DNA from: Flavobacterium gelatinilyticum
GTDB taxonomy: Bacteria; Bacteroidota; Bacteroidia; Flavobacteriales; Flavobacteriaceae
Assembly: GCF_027111295.1 (NCBI RefSeq)
Contig: NZ_CP114287.1
Span: forward strand, 372,001-436,000
DNA length: 64,000 nucleotides
Reading direction: 5' to 3'
Of this stretch, positions 1-8,522 are shown piece by piece; position 1 is the stretch's first letter, and each line of letters opens with the position of its first letter. The translations under genes were made by a program, and so were the position numbers. The notes beneath the pieces are model-generated. The model had not been told where the DNA came from, ran no database searches, and saw nothing but the letters and a program-made list of their open reading frames with translations.

Positions 1-428
1 TCCATTGAGCTTACGTGCTTTTGAAATAATTTATCACTATGAGTGTTTGGTAAATGAACTAAAGCAGTTTCTTTAAATTTTTCCGATTCTGGTCTGTTAT
101 CAGCAAAATAAATCTTTGCATCTCTGTACAAAGTTACTTTTCCCTCTTCAACAACCTGCATCAACTTAGGTTTTGAATGTTCAATTTTAACGTATTCATA
201 CTTTTCTGAAAATCCGTAAGCTGCAAAAGTTAATCCTTTCGCAAAATCATAACTCCATTTATCTGCTTTGTCTTCCTGAAGCACCTTAAAATAAATGGTA
301 TTGCCTTTAATTTCACCAAAACCTTCAATTGAACTGCTGTCGTTAAAAATTATCCTGGCTTGTCTGTAATCCTGACTAAAACTATAATTGATAAAAAGCA
401 AAAACAGAAATCTAATCAATAATTTCAT
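1..428 (-). CDS. secreted hypothetical protein, 3' end outside window
   Basis: Reading leftwards from an ATG at 428, an open frame runs off the window edge (142 codons seen). It begins MKLLIRFLFLLFINYSFSQ, a typical signal peptide with a cleavage-like end at FSQ, followed by soluble sequence rich in short beta-like stretches. The protein is therefore probably exported. I do not recognise the family. It lies just downstream of another minus-strand gene (15-nt gap), so the two may be one operon. Confidence 0.6.
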   Translation of the reverse strand, partial: MKLLIRFLFLLFINYSFSQDYRQARIIFNDSSSIEGFGEIKGNTIYFKVLQEDKADKWSYDFAKGLTFAAYGFSEKYEYVKIEHSKPKLMQVVEEGKVTLYRDAKIYFADNRPESEKFKETALVHLPNTHSDKLFQKHVSSM

Positions 429-443
429 ATTCTAAAACTATTG

Positions 444-905
444 TTAGTTATGTATTGTATTAAATCTCACCTTCATGGTTTTCGATTTATTGTACACATT
501 ATTTGAATCTAATTGAAAATAAATTTCGTTTTTATCAATAAGTAATTTATTTGTATTCATGTATTTAGCAATTTCTGTATCATGATTATTTTCATAATCA
601 ATTATTATAGTGTCTCCGGATAGATGATATTCTTCAAATAGAATTAAATCTGTTTTCCCGTTTTTTTCTCCGGCGTTAATCTGAATTTTGTTTTTGTCCA
701 GCAAAGTTATTTCGCAATAATCACCATCTTCCCGAAATTCAGCAGAAAGCAATTTGCTGTTTTCTCTTATAACATTTTCTTCGACTGTTCTTGGATCTTT
801 TTTGCCAACAAAATCAATATTGATAAATAGAAAATAAAATATACCAAAGATTATTAGTGCTATTAAAACCAGCAGAAATGCGATATGCATCATCTTTTTT
901 ATCAT
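444..905 (-). CDS. membrane-anchored hypothetical protein (153 aa)
   Basis: The first ~28 residues hold one hydrophobic helix (IAFLLVLIALIIFGIFYFLF) after a short basic start, so the protein is anchored by its N-terminus. The remaining ~120 residues are polar and look like an exported domain. No family is recognised. It is followed closely by the secreted protein gene at 428, and the two are probably co-transcribed. Confidence 0.6.
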   Translation of the reverse strand: MIKKMMHIAFLLVLIALIIFGIFYFLFINIDFVGKKDPRTVEENVIRENSKLLSAEFREDGDYCEITLLDKNKIQINAGEKNGKTDLILFEEYHLSGDTIIIDYENNHDTEIAKYMNTNKLLIDKNEIYFQLDSNNVYNKSKTMKVRFNTIHN

Positions 906-1055
906 AATTGTTTAATTGTAAAAAATGCAGATTGTAAATAATTATTCTGTGAGCAATAATACAACAAATTCAATGAAATTAATATCGATTATTAAACATG
1001 GTCATAAACTAAATTTTCTATATTAGCCCCATAAATTATACAGATAAAGCATATA

Positions 1056-1367
1056 ATGAATCAGGATTTGAAAGTCGAAAATATTGATTTAATAGTAAAA
1101 GTTTTAGAAAGGCCGTCAATTTTTTCAGTGCAAAAAGTTGAAGATTTTTTTCTGTTTTTTAATGGTTACAAAATAGCAAGAAATGACTCAGTTGTAAGTG
1201 ACTTTTTAGATGATTTTCAAACATATATACAAAATGCTCATGAAAATGAATCTTTAAAAGATTATAGTTCAGAAAAAATTATACGTATCTGCAGCGCTAA
1301 TGATTTACATTCATTGCAGTTATTAAAATCATGGATAAACGATTTTATTAATTCAAACAAATTATAA
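1056..1367 (+). CDS. hypothetical protein (103 aa)
   Basis: An intact small soluble protein without signal or membrane segment, rich in Asp/Asn/Ser and with several predicted helices. I do not recognise the family. It lies 42 nt before the 5' fragment of the host gene cut by the prophage, and the two were probably neighbours in one host transcript. Confidence 0.5.
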   Translation: MNQDLKVENIDLIVKVLERPSIFSVQKVEDFFLFFNGYKIARNDSVVSDFLDDFQTYIQNAHENESLKDYSSEKIIRICSANDLHSLQLLKSWINDFINSNKL

Positions 1368-1409
1368 ATACTAAATAATAATTATTAAATAACCCCCAAA
1401 TTTAAAATC

Positions 1410-1481
1410 ATGAGTGTATTTTACAATTTAGAAATTGCGCCAAACAGCAATCACAGTGTATCATTACTACGGGCTATTAAA
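1410..1481 (+). pseudogene. 5' fragment of host gene interrupted by the prophage
   Basis: An ATG at 1410 opens 24 codons (MSVFYNLEIAPNSNHSV then SLLRAIK) and stops at the first bases of the prophage end. The 3' part lies beyond the right end of the prophage, to 37440. The hexamer ATTAAA occurs here at 1476-1481 and again at 36919-36924; joining the halves there gives an in-frame protein reading SLLRAIKEFILN. A second possible junction uses ATTAC (1463-1467 and 36909-36913), also in frame. The function of the host gene is unknown. Confidence 0.55.
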
Positions 1482-1616
1482 TGAAATGTACAATATTACA
1501 TAATATAAAAAGGTCGGAAAAGCCAATAAAAACAAGGGTTAACACCAAAAAAGGTCGAAAAAAAGAATAATTTGAAATGTACAATTAACTACCATAATGT
1601 ACAGTTTAACTACCAT
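1482..1616 (+). repeat. left-end transposase-type sites L1, L2, L3
   Basis: ATGTACA-core sites stand at 1482-1492 (TGAAATGTACA), 1572-1583 (TTGAAATGTACA) and about 1594-1603 (ATAATGTACA). The second and third are each followed by AACTACCAT. One outer site plus two adjacent inner sites about 90 bp further in is the layout of Mu attL. The same motif in inverted orientation ends the element at 36863-36896. AAGGTCG also occurs twice in between, at about 1511 and 1550. Confidence 0.65.
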
Positions 1617-1691
1617 TGAAATAGCGATTAATTACGTATATAAATCACGAACTATCACCCAGCCTAGAAAACATATATAAAACCACTATTT

Positions 1692-1718
1692 AAAAGGCTT
1701 AAACGCCTTTTTTTTTAT
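1692..1718. terminator. stem-loop terminator
   Basis: The arms AAAAGGC and GCCTTTT with a 6-nt loop are followed by a run of T, giving an intrinsic terminator for rightward transcription into the prophage left end. Confidence 0.6.
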
Positions 1719-1721
1719 AAT

Positions 1722-1747
1722 AAAAGCCCTCCTGAGTGAGGGCTTTT
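1722..1747. terminator. bidirectional stem-loop terminator
   Basis: A perfect 10-bp stem AAAAGCCCTC / GAGGGCTTTT with loop CTGAGT. A-rich and T-rich flanks allow it to work in both directions. It lies beyond the end of the minus-strand repressor gene and could end that transcript and insulate the prophage end. Confidence 0.65.
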
Positions 1748-1806
1748 ATATATTCATTATCTAAAATTTGTAAAAAAAACTATTCTAGTAAAAAAAACAA
1801 TACATA

Positions 1807-1836
1807 GTCAAATAGATGGTCAAATAGATGGTCAAA
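1807..1836. repeat. 12-bp tandem repeat between left end and repressor
   Basis: GTCAAATAGATG occurs twice in tandem (1807-1818 and 1819-1830) and a third copy begins (GTCAAA). It lies in a gene-free stretch (1482-1976) otherwise holding only the end sites and two terminators. A protein-binding array is possible but unproven. Confidence 0.5.
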
Positions 1837-1976
1837 AAACAGCAAAAAAAATGTGTATAGTTATGTTTTAAATGCACTATTTTAGTTGTTATTACAAAAA
1901 AAACTGCTGAGTAAGGGGGGTGTAAATACAATGAAAATAGACGTCTTTAGATTGTAAATACCTGACTAATAACGAC

Positions 1977-2708
1977 TTAAGATGGTTTGTTGACCGTAAC
2001 TGTATGAATAACAGTACTGCTTTGGCTTCTTTTGACATTCCCTAGAACCTGGTAGAGTCTTGTTACGTCATCTATATGAATGTCGAAAGGCTCGTGTATT
2101 AGACGTCCAGAACTCTCGTACTTTTCCTCATTTACCGAACAAGCTAACCAATTTTGTGGGAGATCGCTTTTTTGAAGTCTTTTAATAACTCTGTACTCTG
2201 AGGTTTCTATTAAATAGTCTTGGCCATAAACAACGAGTCTTTTGTTTTTGACTTCACGTAATGCAGCAATACTTCCTGACTTGTATTCAGGATACATACT
2301 GTCTCCATGAACACGCATAGCTGCAGTAGCATCACGAAACCAGTCTCCAGCATCAATCATTTCTGCTGGTTGCTGTGTTGAATCCATTATTGCGGTTTCT
2401 TGCATACCTGCTGTAACAACTCCATCATACAATGGTATTAGTTTTTTGTCTTCAGAATTATTTAACAAATTAGAAGTGCTTTTAAGCATTGTACCTTTTA
2501 ATTCTGTAATCCAAACTTTGTTTATATTTTTATTTGCATTGCATAATGTTTCAATAAATTTAGCTGAGAGTGGTACTTTTTCGTTTATTATTTGAGAAAA
2601 AGAAGACTTAGAGTAGCCTAGTTTTTTAGCTAAATCAGCATCATTATCTGCAAATCCATCAAAAATAAGCCATTTACTTAACTTCTTAACTCGTTCTATT
2701 TTAGTCAT
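1977..2708 (-). CDS. CI/LexA-type prophage repressor (S24 peptidase fold)
   Basis: The 243-residue protein should hold the prophage silent by binding operators between it and the early genes. Residues ~1-70 form a helix-turn-helix domain (LAKKLGYSKSSFSQIIN). The C-terminal half is an S24 self-cleaving domain: an Ala-Gly cleavage site at 100-101 (VVTAGM), the nucleophile Ser137 in HGDSM and the general base Lys176 in RVIKRL are all present. The repressor is therefore probably inactivated by RecA-stimulated self-cleavage, so DNA damage would induce the phage. Mu's own repressor is not of this type, so this control is lambda/LexA-like. The gene is divergent from the early operon. Confidence 0.9.
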   Translation of the reverse strand: MTKIERVKKLSKWLIFDGFADNDADLAKKLGYSKSSFSQIINEKVPLSAKFIETLCNANKNINKVWITELKGTMLKSTSNLLNNSEDKKLIPLYDGVVTAGMQETAIMDSTQQPAEMIDAGDWFRDATAAMRVHGDSMYPEYKSGSIAALREVKNKRLVVYGQDYLIETSEYRVIKRLQKSDLPQNWLACSVNEEKYESSGRLIHEPFDIHIDDVTRLYQVLGNVKRSQSSTVIHTVTVNKPS

Positions 2709-2849
2709 TTATAATATTATTTTCGATTAATATAAATAAAGTTTCGATTTTTACGGAAAAACATAAACTTTGTTTATATATTTGTAAAACAAAATACAAT
2801 ACATAAGTTTTAAAAACAATTTTAAAAACATAGTATAAAAAACAAAGAT
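2709..2849 (+). promoter_or_regulatory. early promoter and candidate operators
   Basis: A Bacteroidetes-type -7 box TATATTTG stands at 2777-2784, facing the early genes. Upstream, TTTCGATT occurs twice 21 bp apart (2721-2728 and 2742-2749), and AAAGTTT (2738-2744) is mirrored by AAACTTT (2765-2771). A 21-bp period places both copies on one face of the helix, as expected for operators of the divergent repressor. No clear -33 TTTG is seen. Confidence 0.5.
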
Positions 2850-3032
2850 ATGAAAATAAGAATTGCACCTGAGTTTAAAAATCAAATGGCAAAAGAATTT
2901 AATACAAGTAAGCAAAACGTAATGATGGCTCTTAAGGATTATAACCAGTCTGATCTTGCCAAGAAGATCCGTGCAAGGGCTAAAACACTTTTGTTAGAGG
3001 AAGCTGAAAAAATACAAATTGAGAATCTGTGA
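2850..3032 (+). CDS. small helix-turn-helix early regulator (60 aa)
   Basis: This short basic protein has a helix-turn-helix-like segment (FNTSKQNVMMAL, about residues 18-29) followed by a second basic helix (SDLAKKIRARAKT). It is the first gene of the early operon, where Mu places its small negative regulator Ner; a similar Cro/Ner-like role is inferred from position and size, not from clear sequence identity. Small proteins of this look precede transposases in other Bacteroidetes Mu-like elements. Confidence 0.55.
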   Translation: MKIRIAPEFKNQMAKEFNTSKQNVMMALKDYNQSDLAKKIRARAKTLLLEEAEKIQIENL

Positions 3033-3124
3033 CAATTGAAGTGTTTAAACAGCAAATCCCTCGCTTTGTCTGGCTTGTAAACCACAGCAGGAAAATAAAA
3101 TACCATTTAAACAACGTTTAAATT

Positions 3125-5113
3125 ATGTACGAATATCATAACAACACACTTTCTATACCCGCACGGCTTCTTTTTGATGACTGGGGATTAATTTCATATG
3201 ACAACTATCAGAACCTATGTAAAAGAGGAAAATTAGTCCGCACAAAGGAAGGACGCGGACCAGGTAACGAGCCTTTTGTAAGTTTTCACGATTTGCCTGT
3301 TCATAAAGGTGTTGATTTCAAGAAAGTATGCATTGAAGGCCTTGGAGAACCCAAAGAAGTTGTTGTTAGAAATCAACTTGAAAATTATATCCTTCCTGAT
3401 CCAAAAGCCATTAAGTTTTTTGCAGAACATCGAAAACCCTGCGGAAAACCATTATCTCTGGAAGATCAAAGAGAAAAAGCAACAAACGTTACCATTTTAA
3501 ACGCAATTCAAACAGTACTGAACAATCCTTCTATTAAATATAAAATGTTTGGGCGAAAAAAAACTCAGATTTGGCAAAATATCAGCGAGGCGGTTAATGC
3601 TGTTAATCCTAAAAAATGGACCTATTCATTACCGGGTAATCCTCGAAGATTAAAAGCAAAATACGAGGAATATATACCAAATAAATACGAGGTTTTTTTG
3701 CACAAAGGTGAGGGTCAGAAAAATGCACAGATCATTAAAGACGAGATAGCTGATTTTATACTAGCTAAATATTGTTTACCAATCAAGATGTCTATACCAG
3801 AAGTATTAAAGGATTATGAACGTGAAGCGACAAAACATAATTGGAAGTTTTTGACCGAACCAGCTGTTTATAACTTCTTACATCAGCCAGAACAGGAACG
3901 TATCTGGACACTCGCACGCCACGGATTGTCTGCTTACAACAAAAAGTACAAGCACACCCTGACTAGGGATAGATCAGAATGGTTTCCTAATGCATATTGG
4001 GCTATTGACGGAACAAAACTGGATTGGATCCACTACTGGGATGATTCGACCAATAAAATGGGGGCAAAACTTAAAATTGACGTGATGTTTGATGTGTACA
4101 GTGAAAAGATCATAGGTTGGGATATCTCATTTACCGAAAGCCATATTGAGCATTTCAAAACCATTAAAATGGCAGTCAATGAAGCGCAATGCCGTCCTTA
4201 TTATCTGACTTATGACCATCAAGGAGGTCACAAAATGGACAGAATGCAGGCTCTTTATGATTCTCTGGTCGCTATTGACAAAGGTACACATCACCCGAAC
4301 AAGGCAAAAAACCACTCAAACCCTGCTGAAAATCTTTTTGCACGCATTCAGCAGGAAGTCATTACCAAATTTTGGTTTTCGGATGGACAAAGTATAACTG
4401 TAAAAAGAGATGATAATAAAATGAATGCTGATTTTATTCTGGAGAATAAAGCACATCTGAAAACGGTTGATGAGCTACAAAAAGCGTGGATAGCTGCTGT
4501 AAATATATGGAACGATGGCGAACATCCACACTTTGATAAAACATCAAGAAACCAAGTATATCAACACGAAATGCCAATGAAAGAGCCACTAACGCTTTGG
4601 GAAATAATGGATAAAATGTGGATAGACGAAACTAAACGACTAGTGACTTACAAATCGAGCGGAATGAAAGTGGAGCTTTCTGGTAAGAAATATGAATTTG
4701 AGGTCTATGATGGTAATGGAGATGTTGATCTAGATTTTAGATACAAAAATATAGGCAAAAAATTTAAAGTGCGCTATGATCCGGATTTCATAGAAGATGG
4801 ATATGTGCAGCTATACGAGAAGGATGCAAAAAATAATTATGTATGGATTGCAAACGCTGAACCTAAACGGAAGCATCAGAATATACCAGCTTTAATGAAA
4901 GAAGGACAAAAAGAGCAATGGCTTGCTGATATGGAGGTTAGAAAGCTGGAACTGCAGCGTACACAAAGAGAACTAAAGGCGCTGGAAGCCCGAACAAACA
5001 TCAACCGAGACACATTAAGAGAGGACACCGATTTAATTATAAAAATGGGCGGAAATGTTACCAAAGTAGAACAGTTAATAGCTGAAGCCGTAGATCAAGA
5101 ATACGATTTTTAA
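3125..5113 (+). CDS. MuA-type DDE transposase
   Basis: The 662-residue protein is the recombinase that joins phage ends to target DNA for integration and replicative transposition. An N-terminal DNA-binding region (~1-250) should bind the end sites at 1482-1616 and 36863-36896. The catalytic RNase-H-fold domain shows the triad Asp295 (YWAIDGTK), Asp364 (TYDHQGG) and Glu402 (NPAENLF). A beta-rich segment (~500-585) matches the MuA C-terminal domain, and a basic coiled tail (~590-660) is suited to contacting the MuB partner encoded just downstream. Length agrees with MuA (663). The gene is intact. Confidence 0.93.
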   Translation: MYEYHNNTLSIPARLLFDDWGLISYDNYQNLCKRGKLVRTKEGRGPGNEPFVSFHDLPVHKGVDFKKVCIEGLGEPKEVVVRNQLENYILPDPKAIKFFAEHRKPCGKPLSLEDQREKATNVTILNAIQTVLNNPSIKYKMFGRKKTQIWQNISEAVNAVNPKKWTYSLPGNPRRLKAKYEEYIPNKYEVFLHKGEGQKNAQIIKDEIADFILAKYCLPIKMSIPEVLKDYEREATKHNWKFLTEPAVYNFLHQPEQERIWTLARHGLSAYNKKYKHTLTRDRSEWFPNAYWAIDGTKLDWIHYWDDSTNKMGAKLKIDVMFDVYSEKIIGWDISFTESHIEHFKTIKMAVNEAQCRPYYLTYDHQGGHKMDRMQALYDSLVAIDKGTHHPNKAKNHSNPAENLFARIQQEVITKFWFSDGQSITVKRDDNKMNADFILENKAHLKTVDELQKAWIAAVNIWNDGEHPHFDKTSRNQVYQHEMPMKEPLTLWEIMDKMWIDETKRLVTYKSSGMKVELSGKKYEFEVYDGNGDVDLDFRYKNIGKKFKVRYDPDFIEDGYVQLYEKDAKNNYVWIANAEPKRKHQNIPALMKEGQKEQWLADMEVRKLELQRTQRELKALEARTNINRDTLREDTDLIIKMGGNVTKVEQLIAEAVDQEYDF

Positions 5114-5129
5114 CCTAATCAAAAAAACA

Positions 5130-5975
5130 ATGACAACAGACCAAAAACAACAAATTGTAAAAGAAATAAAGCACCTATGCGCTTTGACATCACAAAATAA
5201 AGTAGCCACTAAGGCTGGTGTATCATCGGCTACCATAAGCCAAATGATAAACGAAAACTGGGCTTTAATTAAAGATGAAATGTGGAGAAAAGTAAAAGTA
5301 AAACTTCGCATTGAATTAGATTGGAAAACAGCACAAACTACCAATTTAGAATATATCTACCGTCATGCCGAAAAAGCAAAAGAAAAGTCTATCAGTTTTG
5401 GAATTTCATACGATGCTGGGGCTGGAAAAAGTCAAGCTTATAAGTTAATAGCAAGCACATTACCGAATGTCATTTATATTGAATGTAAGACTTTCTGGAA
5501 GTCGAAAAGTTACGCAAAGGCATTGGTTACAGCTTGTGGTCTAGATGATTTTGGAACTACGGAAGATTTAGTAGAGCGTTTTATTGATCATTTGAGTGGA
5601 TTGGATAAACCCTTAGTAATCATTGATCAAATGGATAAGTTAAAAGATGGTTCTATGGATTTCTTCATCGATTTTTATAATGATTTGGTTGGGCACTGCG
5701 GCTTTTTACTTTCGGGAGTACCGGCACTAGAAAAGAGGATCAAACGAGGTGTTAAGGCAGATCGTTCAGGATACTTTGAATTGTGGTCACGCATAGGTAG
5801 AAAGTTTTTAAAACTAAAACCTGCCACTCTTTCTGATGTTAAGGCTATTTGCATCGAAAATGGAGTAGTCGACGAAAATAGAATAGAACTCATTTTTGAT
5901 AATTGCGAAGGCGATTTAAGAAGAGTTAAGCAGGATGTTGAGAGTTATTTTCTAAATCAAAAAAAAGTGGCTTAA
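5130..5975 (+). CDS. MuB-type target-capture ATPase
   Basis: This is an AAA+ ATPase that in Mu polymerises on DNA, selects the target and stimulates the transposase. The 281-residue protein begins with a helix-turn-helix (~20-45, KAGVSSATISQMI) as MuB does, then a P-loop with GAGKS at about 97-101 and a Walker B strand PLVIIDQMD (161-169). It follows the transposase by 16 nt, the same order as Mu A-B, and is in turn followed 1 nt later by another ATPase gene. Confidence 0.9.
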   Translation: MTTDQKQQIVKEIKHLCALTSQNKVATKAGVSSATISQMINENWALIKDEMWRKVKVKLRIELDWKTAQTTNLEYIYRHAEKAKEKSISFGISYDAGAGKSQAYKLIASTLPNVIYIECKTFWKSKSYAKALVTACGLDDFGTTEDLVERFIDHLSGLDKPLVIIDQMDKLKDGSMDFFIDFYNDLVGHCGFLLSGVPALEKRIKRGVKADRSGYFELWSRIGRKFLKLKPATLSDVKAICIENGVVDENRIELIFDNCEGDLRRVKQDVESYFLNQKKVA

Positions 5976-5976
5976 A

Positions 5977-6621
5977 ATGATAAAAGTACCTAGGGCATAC
6001 AGTTACGAGGATATTGAAAGAATAAAATTTAAAACTATAAAAGTAGATGAAGAATGGCAGGAACACCTAGGCGAACCGCAATTAGGAAATAGTCATTGGT
6101 TGGTTTATGGAGGTTCTGGACACGGTAAAACATCTTATACGCTGCAGGTTGTTAAACAAATTTGCCAAAACTCTCAACCTGTGCATTATAACACTTCGGA
6201 AGAGGGAATGAAAAAGGGTTTTAAAATGGCTCTGATAAGAAACAATATGAAGGGGGTTTCAGGTTTCAATTATCATCAGGAAAACATTGCACAGTTAACA
6301 GCAAGATTAAGCAGACAGCGACAGCCTAAGATAGTAGTTATTGACTCGGTTCAATACTTCTTCAGGAAGTTGAGAAGTGAACATTATTTTGACTTTATCA
6401 GCCAGTTTCAGAACACAACGTTCATTTGGATTTCCGGAGCAGATGGAAAAAAGCCAAAAGGAAAAATTGCCGATGACATTTACTATGACGCCGATATAGT
6501 AGTAAATGTTACAGATTATCAAGCAATAATTGAGAAAAATAGATTTGAAGCCTACGAGCCTCGTTTAATATGGCAAAAAGGATATAACGATAGACAAGTA
6601 AAACTATTAGAAAAGGGATAA
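5977..6621 (+). CDS. RecA-fold P-loop ATPase (214 aa)
   Basis: A Walker A motif GGSGHGKT (45-52) and a Walker B strand IVVIDSVQ (119-126) define a RecA/RadA-like core without extra domains. Proteins of this size and layout in phages often act in recombination or as accessory ATPases to transposition (compare Sak4-like recombinases), but I cannot assign a reaction. The start is 1 nt after the MuB stop, so the two are translationally close and probably act in the same early step. Confidence 0.7.
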   Translation: MIKVPRAYSYEDIERIKFKTIKVDEEWQEHLGEPQLGNSHWLVYGGSGHGKTSYTLQVVKQICQNSQPVHYNTSEEGMKKGFKMALIRNNMKGVSGFNYHQENIAQLTARLSRQRQPKIVVIDSVQYFFRKLRSEHYFDFISQFQNTTFIWISGADGKKPKGKIADDIYYDADIVVNVTDYQAIIEKNRFEAYEPRLIWQKGYNDRQVKLLEKG

Positions 6622-6624
6622 GTT

Positions 6625-6996
6625 ATGAAAACAACAACACAAAATCAAATCCAGGATTATCTACAATGGTCAACAGAAGAGTACGAAGACCGACTAATAT
6701 TAAGTATGATGGTATGGTGCCAGCATCATGGACATTATCCAAGTATAGTACAACAACTCTTGGCCAATGCAGCATTAAACAAATGGTTTATGATGGAACA
6801 TCAAAAATGTGAATTACAGTTTTTAAAAATTGTAGCTGTTATTCCGCCGCAACCTGACCAGCTTTTGGCACACTATAAAGCTTGCACCGCCCAAATGATG
6901 ATAAAACATCCGCGAGCTTTAATCGAAAAAATTAAGCGAAACAAAGATTTTTCTAACCTTTTACTGACTCACACGCCGGTTTATTATTCAAACTAA
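6625..6996 (+). CDS. early phage protein of unknown function (123 aa)
   Basis: A soluble, helix-rich protein with many His, Gln and Met residues (for example MMVWCQHHGHYP). It starts 3 nt after the preceding ATPase gene and belongs to the early operon. No family is recognised; the H-Q-rich composition is unusual but no metal-binding motif is convincing. Confidence 0.6.
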   Translation: MKTTTQNQIQDYLQWSTEEYEDRLILSMMVWCQHHGHYPSIVQQLLANAALNKWFMMEHQKCELQFLKIVAVIPPQPDQLLAHYKACTAQMMIKHPRALIEKIKRNKDFSNLLLTHTPVYYSN

Positions 6997-6997
6997 A

Positions 6998-7156
6998 ATG
7001 ACAGCACAGCAGATAAAAAACAAAATATCCGATTTGGAACAGTGGTTACGAGACAACCCAAACCACATGAACAGAACAACAATCGAATCAGATCTGAGGG
7101 ATCTGAGAAAAGCACAGCAGATAAAAAGCAAAGCAAATAAGTACGCAAATGATTAA
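6998..7156 (+). CDS. small helical early protein (52 aa)
   Basis: An ATG 1 nt after the previous stop opens 52 codons, ending inside the start of the next gene (8-nt overlap). The product (MTAQQIKNKISDLEQWL...) is predicted to be two amphipathic helices with heptad spacing. The tight packing with both neighbours supports it being real. Function unknown. Confidence 0.5.
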   Translation: MTAQQIKNKISDLEQWLRDNPNHMNRTTIESDLRDLRKAQQIKSKANKYAND

Positions 7157-7436
7157 CAAACAAATAATTCAAAGGCTGTCAGATCTGCACAATGTTTTGT
7201 ATTTCTGTTCAGAACAGCAAAAGTATGGACGTATTTACGTCTTTACAAGCGCAGAAAGGATCTGCATAAATCAGGAACGAGGTTCTTTACTCTCTCAGAT
7301 TAATTTATCAAACAGATCCGATGAAATCAGGTACTACCAAATAACACCGGCATTAGAAGCAAAAGTGAAGCTCACACTTCACAAAGTAGATCAAACAACC
7401 TGGGCGCATTTAATTCCCAACCCTTTCAATGACTAA
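7149..7436 (+). CDS. early phage protein of unknown function (95 aa)
   Basis: A soluble alpha/beta protein without recognisable motif. It overlaps the gene before by 8 nt and the upstream possible start of the DUF3164 gene after it. The operon position between the ATPases and DUF3164 is typical for accessory early genes of Mu-like phages. No function can be given. Confidence 0.55.
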   Translation: MINKQIIQRLSDLHNVLYFCSEQQKYGRIYVFTSAERICINQERGSLLSQINLSNRSDEIRYYQITPALEAKVKLTLHKVDQTTWAHLIPNPFND

Positions 7437-7473
7437 AAAAATAGAAAACATTATCGTAAAAGACGCAATTATT

Positions 7474-8145
7474 ATGGAAACACTAGACATTACAAAATTA
7501 TCAGCTGAAGACAAAAAAGCACTAATGGATCAATTAGCTGCAGAAGAAAAAGCAAGTAAGCAAAAAGCAAGATCAGATAAGGCCGCTTATAAAGAGTTGT
7601 CTACTGAGTTTCTGATGAGCAATATTGATCCGCTGATCGAACGACAAAACAATATGGTTGAATTGGTAGAAAAAGTATTTACGAATTTCAGCGATGTTTT
7701 AAACTTAAAAAAGGACATCTACGGTCTTGATAAACTGGAACAGGAAAGCCACACCGTGACACACCCAGACGGATCATGCAGCATCACAATTGGTCACAAT
7801 GTCACAATCACATTTGATGGAACTGAGACTGCCGGCATTCAGAAGATAATGGACTATATCACGGCACTATCAGGTGACGAACAGGACGAAAACAGTGTAA
7901 AGCTTACAAAAGCGGTTACACACCTTCTGAAACCAAACATCAAAACCGGAATGTTGAACCCTGCTAAGATTATCCAATTAAATCAAATGCGTGGAGACTT
8001 TAATTCACCAGAGTTTGACGAAGGGATGGACATTATAATCGAGGCTCAGAATCGAACAAAAGGCAGTTCTTATGTCAGCGGTTACAAATTCGTAGAAGTT
8101 GGCGAGAATCGCACAAAAAAGGTCGAATTCAGGTTTACAGTTTAG
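7474..8145 (+). CDS. DUF3164 family Mu-like early protein
   Basis: The product (223 aa from ATG 7474) opens METLDITKLSAEDKKAL, with a helical N-terminus, a central segment with the DGS and HNVTITFDG turns, and a C-terminal part ending KKVEFRFTV. This matches DUF3164, a family found almost only in the early region of Mu-like phages; its role is unknown. An in-frame ATG at 7429 overlapping the previous gene would add 15 residues; I prefer 7474 because the family usually starts close to this point. Confidence 0.75.
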   Translation: METLDITKLSAEDKKALMDQLAAEEKASKQKARSDKAAYKELSTEFLMSNIDPLIERQNNMVELVEKVFTNFSDVLNLKKDIYGLDKLEQESHTVTHPDGSCSITIGHNVTITFDGTETAGIQKIMDYITALSGDEQDENSVKLTKAVTHLLKPNIKTGMLNPAKIIQLNQMRGDFNSPEFDEGMDIIIEAQNRTKGSSYVSGYKFVEVGENRTKKVEFRFTV

Positions 8146-8147
8146 CA

Positions 8148-8300
8148 ATGGATAAGTATCTCAGCGCACTGATTTTAGTAACCGGCTTATTGATCGCCAC
8201 GAACAGAAAGCCAATCACCTCATTTATTGAGTTTATGAGTTTCAAAATTAAAATAACCTTAAAGCATCGACAGCATGATCGTAACCATTATACCGATTGA
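8148..8300 (+). CDS. small membrane protein (50 aa)
   Basis: An ATG 2 nt after the DUF3164 stop opens 50 codons. Residues ~4-18 (YLSALILVTGLLIAT) form one membrane helix, followed by a basic tail rich in Lys, His and Arg. It overlaps the next gene by 26 nt. Such single-helix proteins are common in phage early regions, but the role is unknown. Confidence 0.45.
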   Translation: MDKYLSALILVTGLLIATNRKPITSFIEFMSFKIKITLKHRQHDRNHYTD

Positions 8301-8478
8301 AGATCAGTCAAAATACAGTGTAAATGGTAAAACAATAGCCATGCATACTCAATTTGGCTGGATGAGTTTTATAGAATTAACTAAAGTAGAACGTTTGGCC
8401 TTTCAGAGATATAGAGAGTTGATTATCGATAATACCAGATTCAAGACACATCCAAAATCAACATTCAAAACGCATTAA
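8275..8478 (+). CDS. hypothetical early protein (67 aa)
   Basis: A small basic protein starting MIVTIIPIEDQSKYSV and ending in a Lys/Thr-rich repeat (FKTHPKSTFKTH). It is packed against the preceding small membrane protein gene. It is the last gene before the tRNA-like element. No family is recognised. Confidence 0.5.
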   Translation: MIVTIIPIEDQSKYSVNGKTIAMHTQFGWMSFIELTKVERLAFQRYRELIIDNTRFKTHPKSTFKTH

Positions 8479-8522
8479 ACGCACACTTTTTTTTAGTGTT
8501 TTAAACTTTTGACAAAGTGGAA

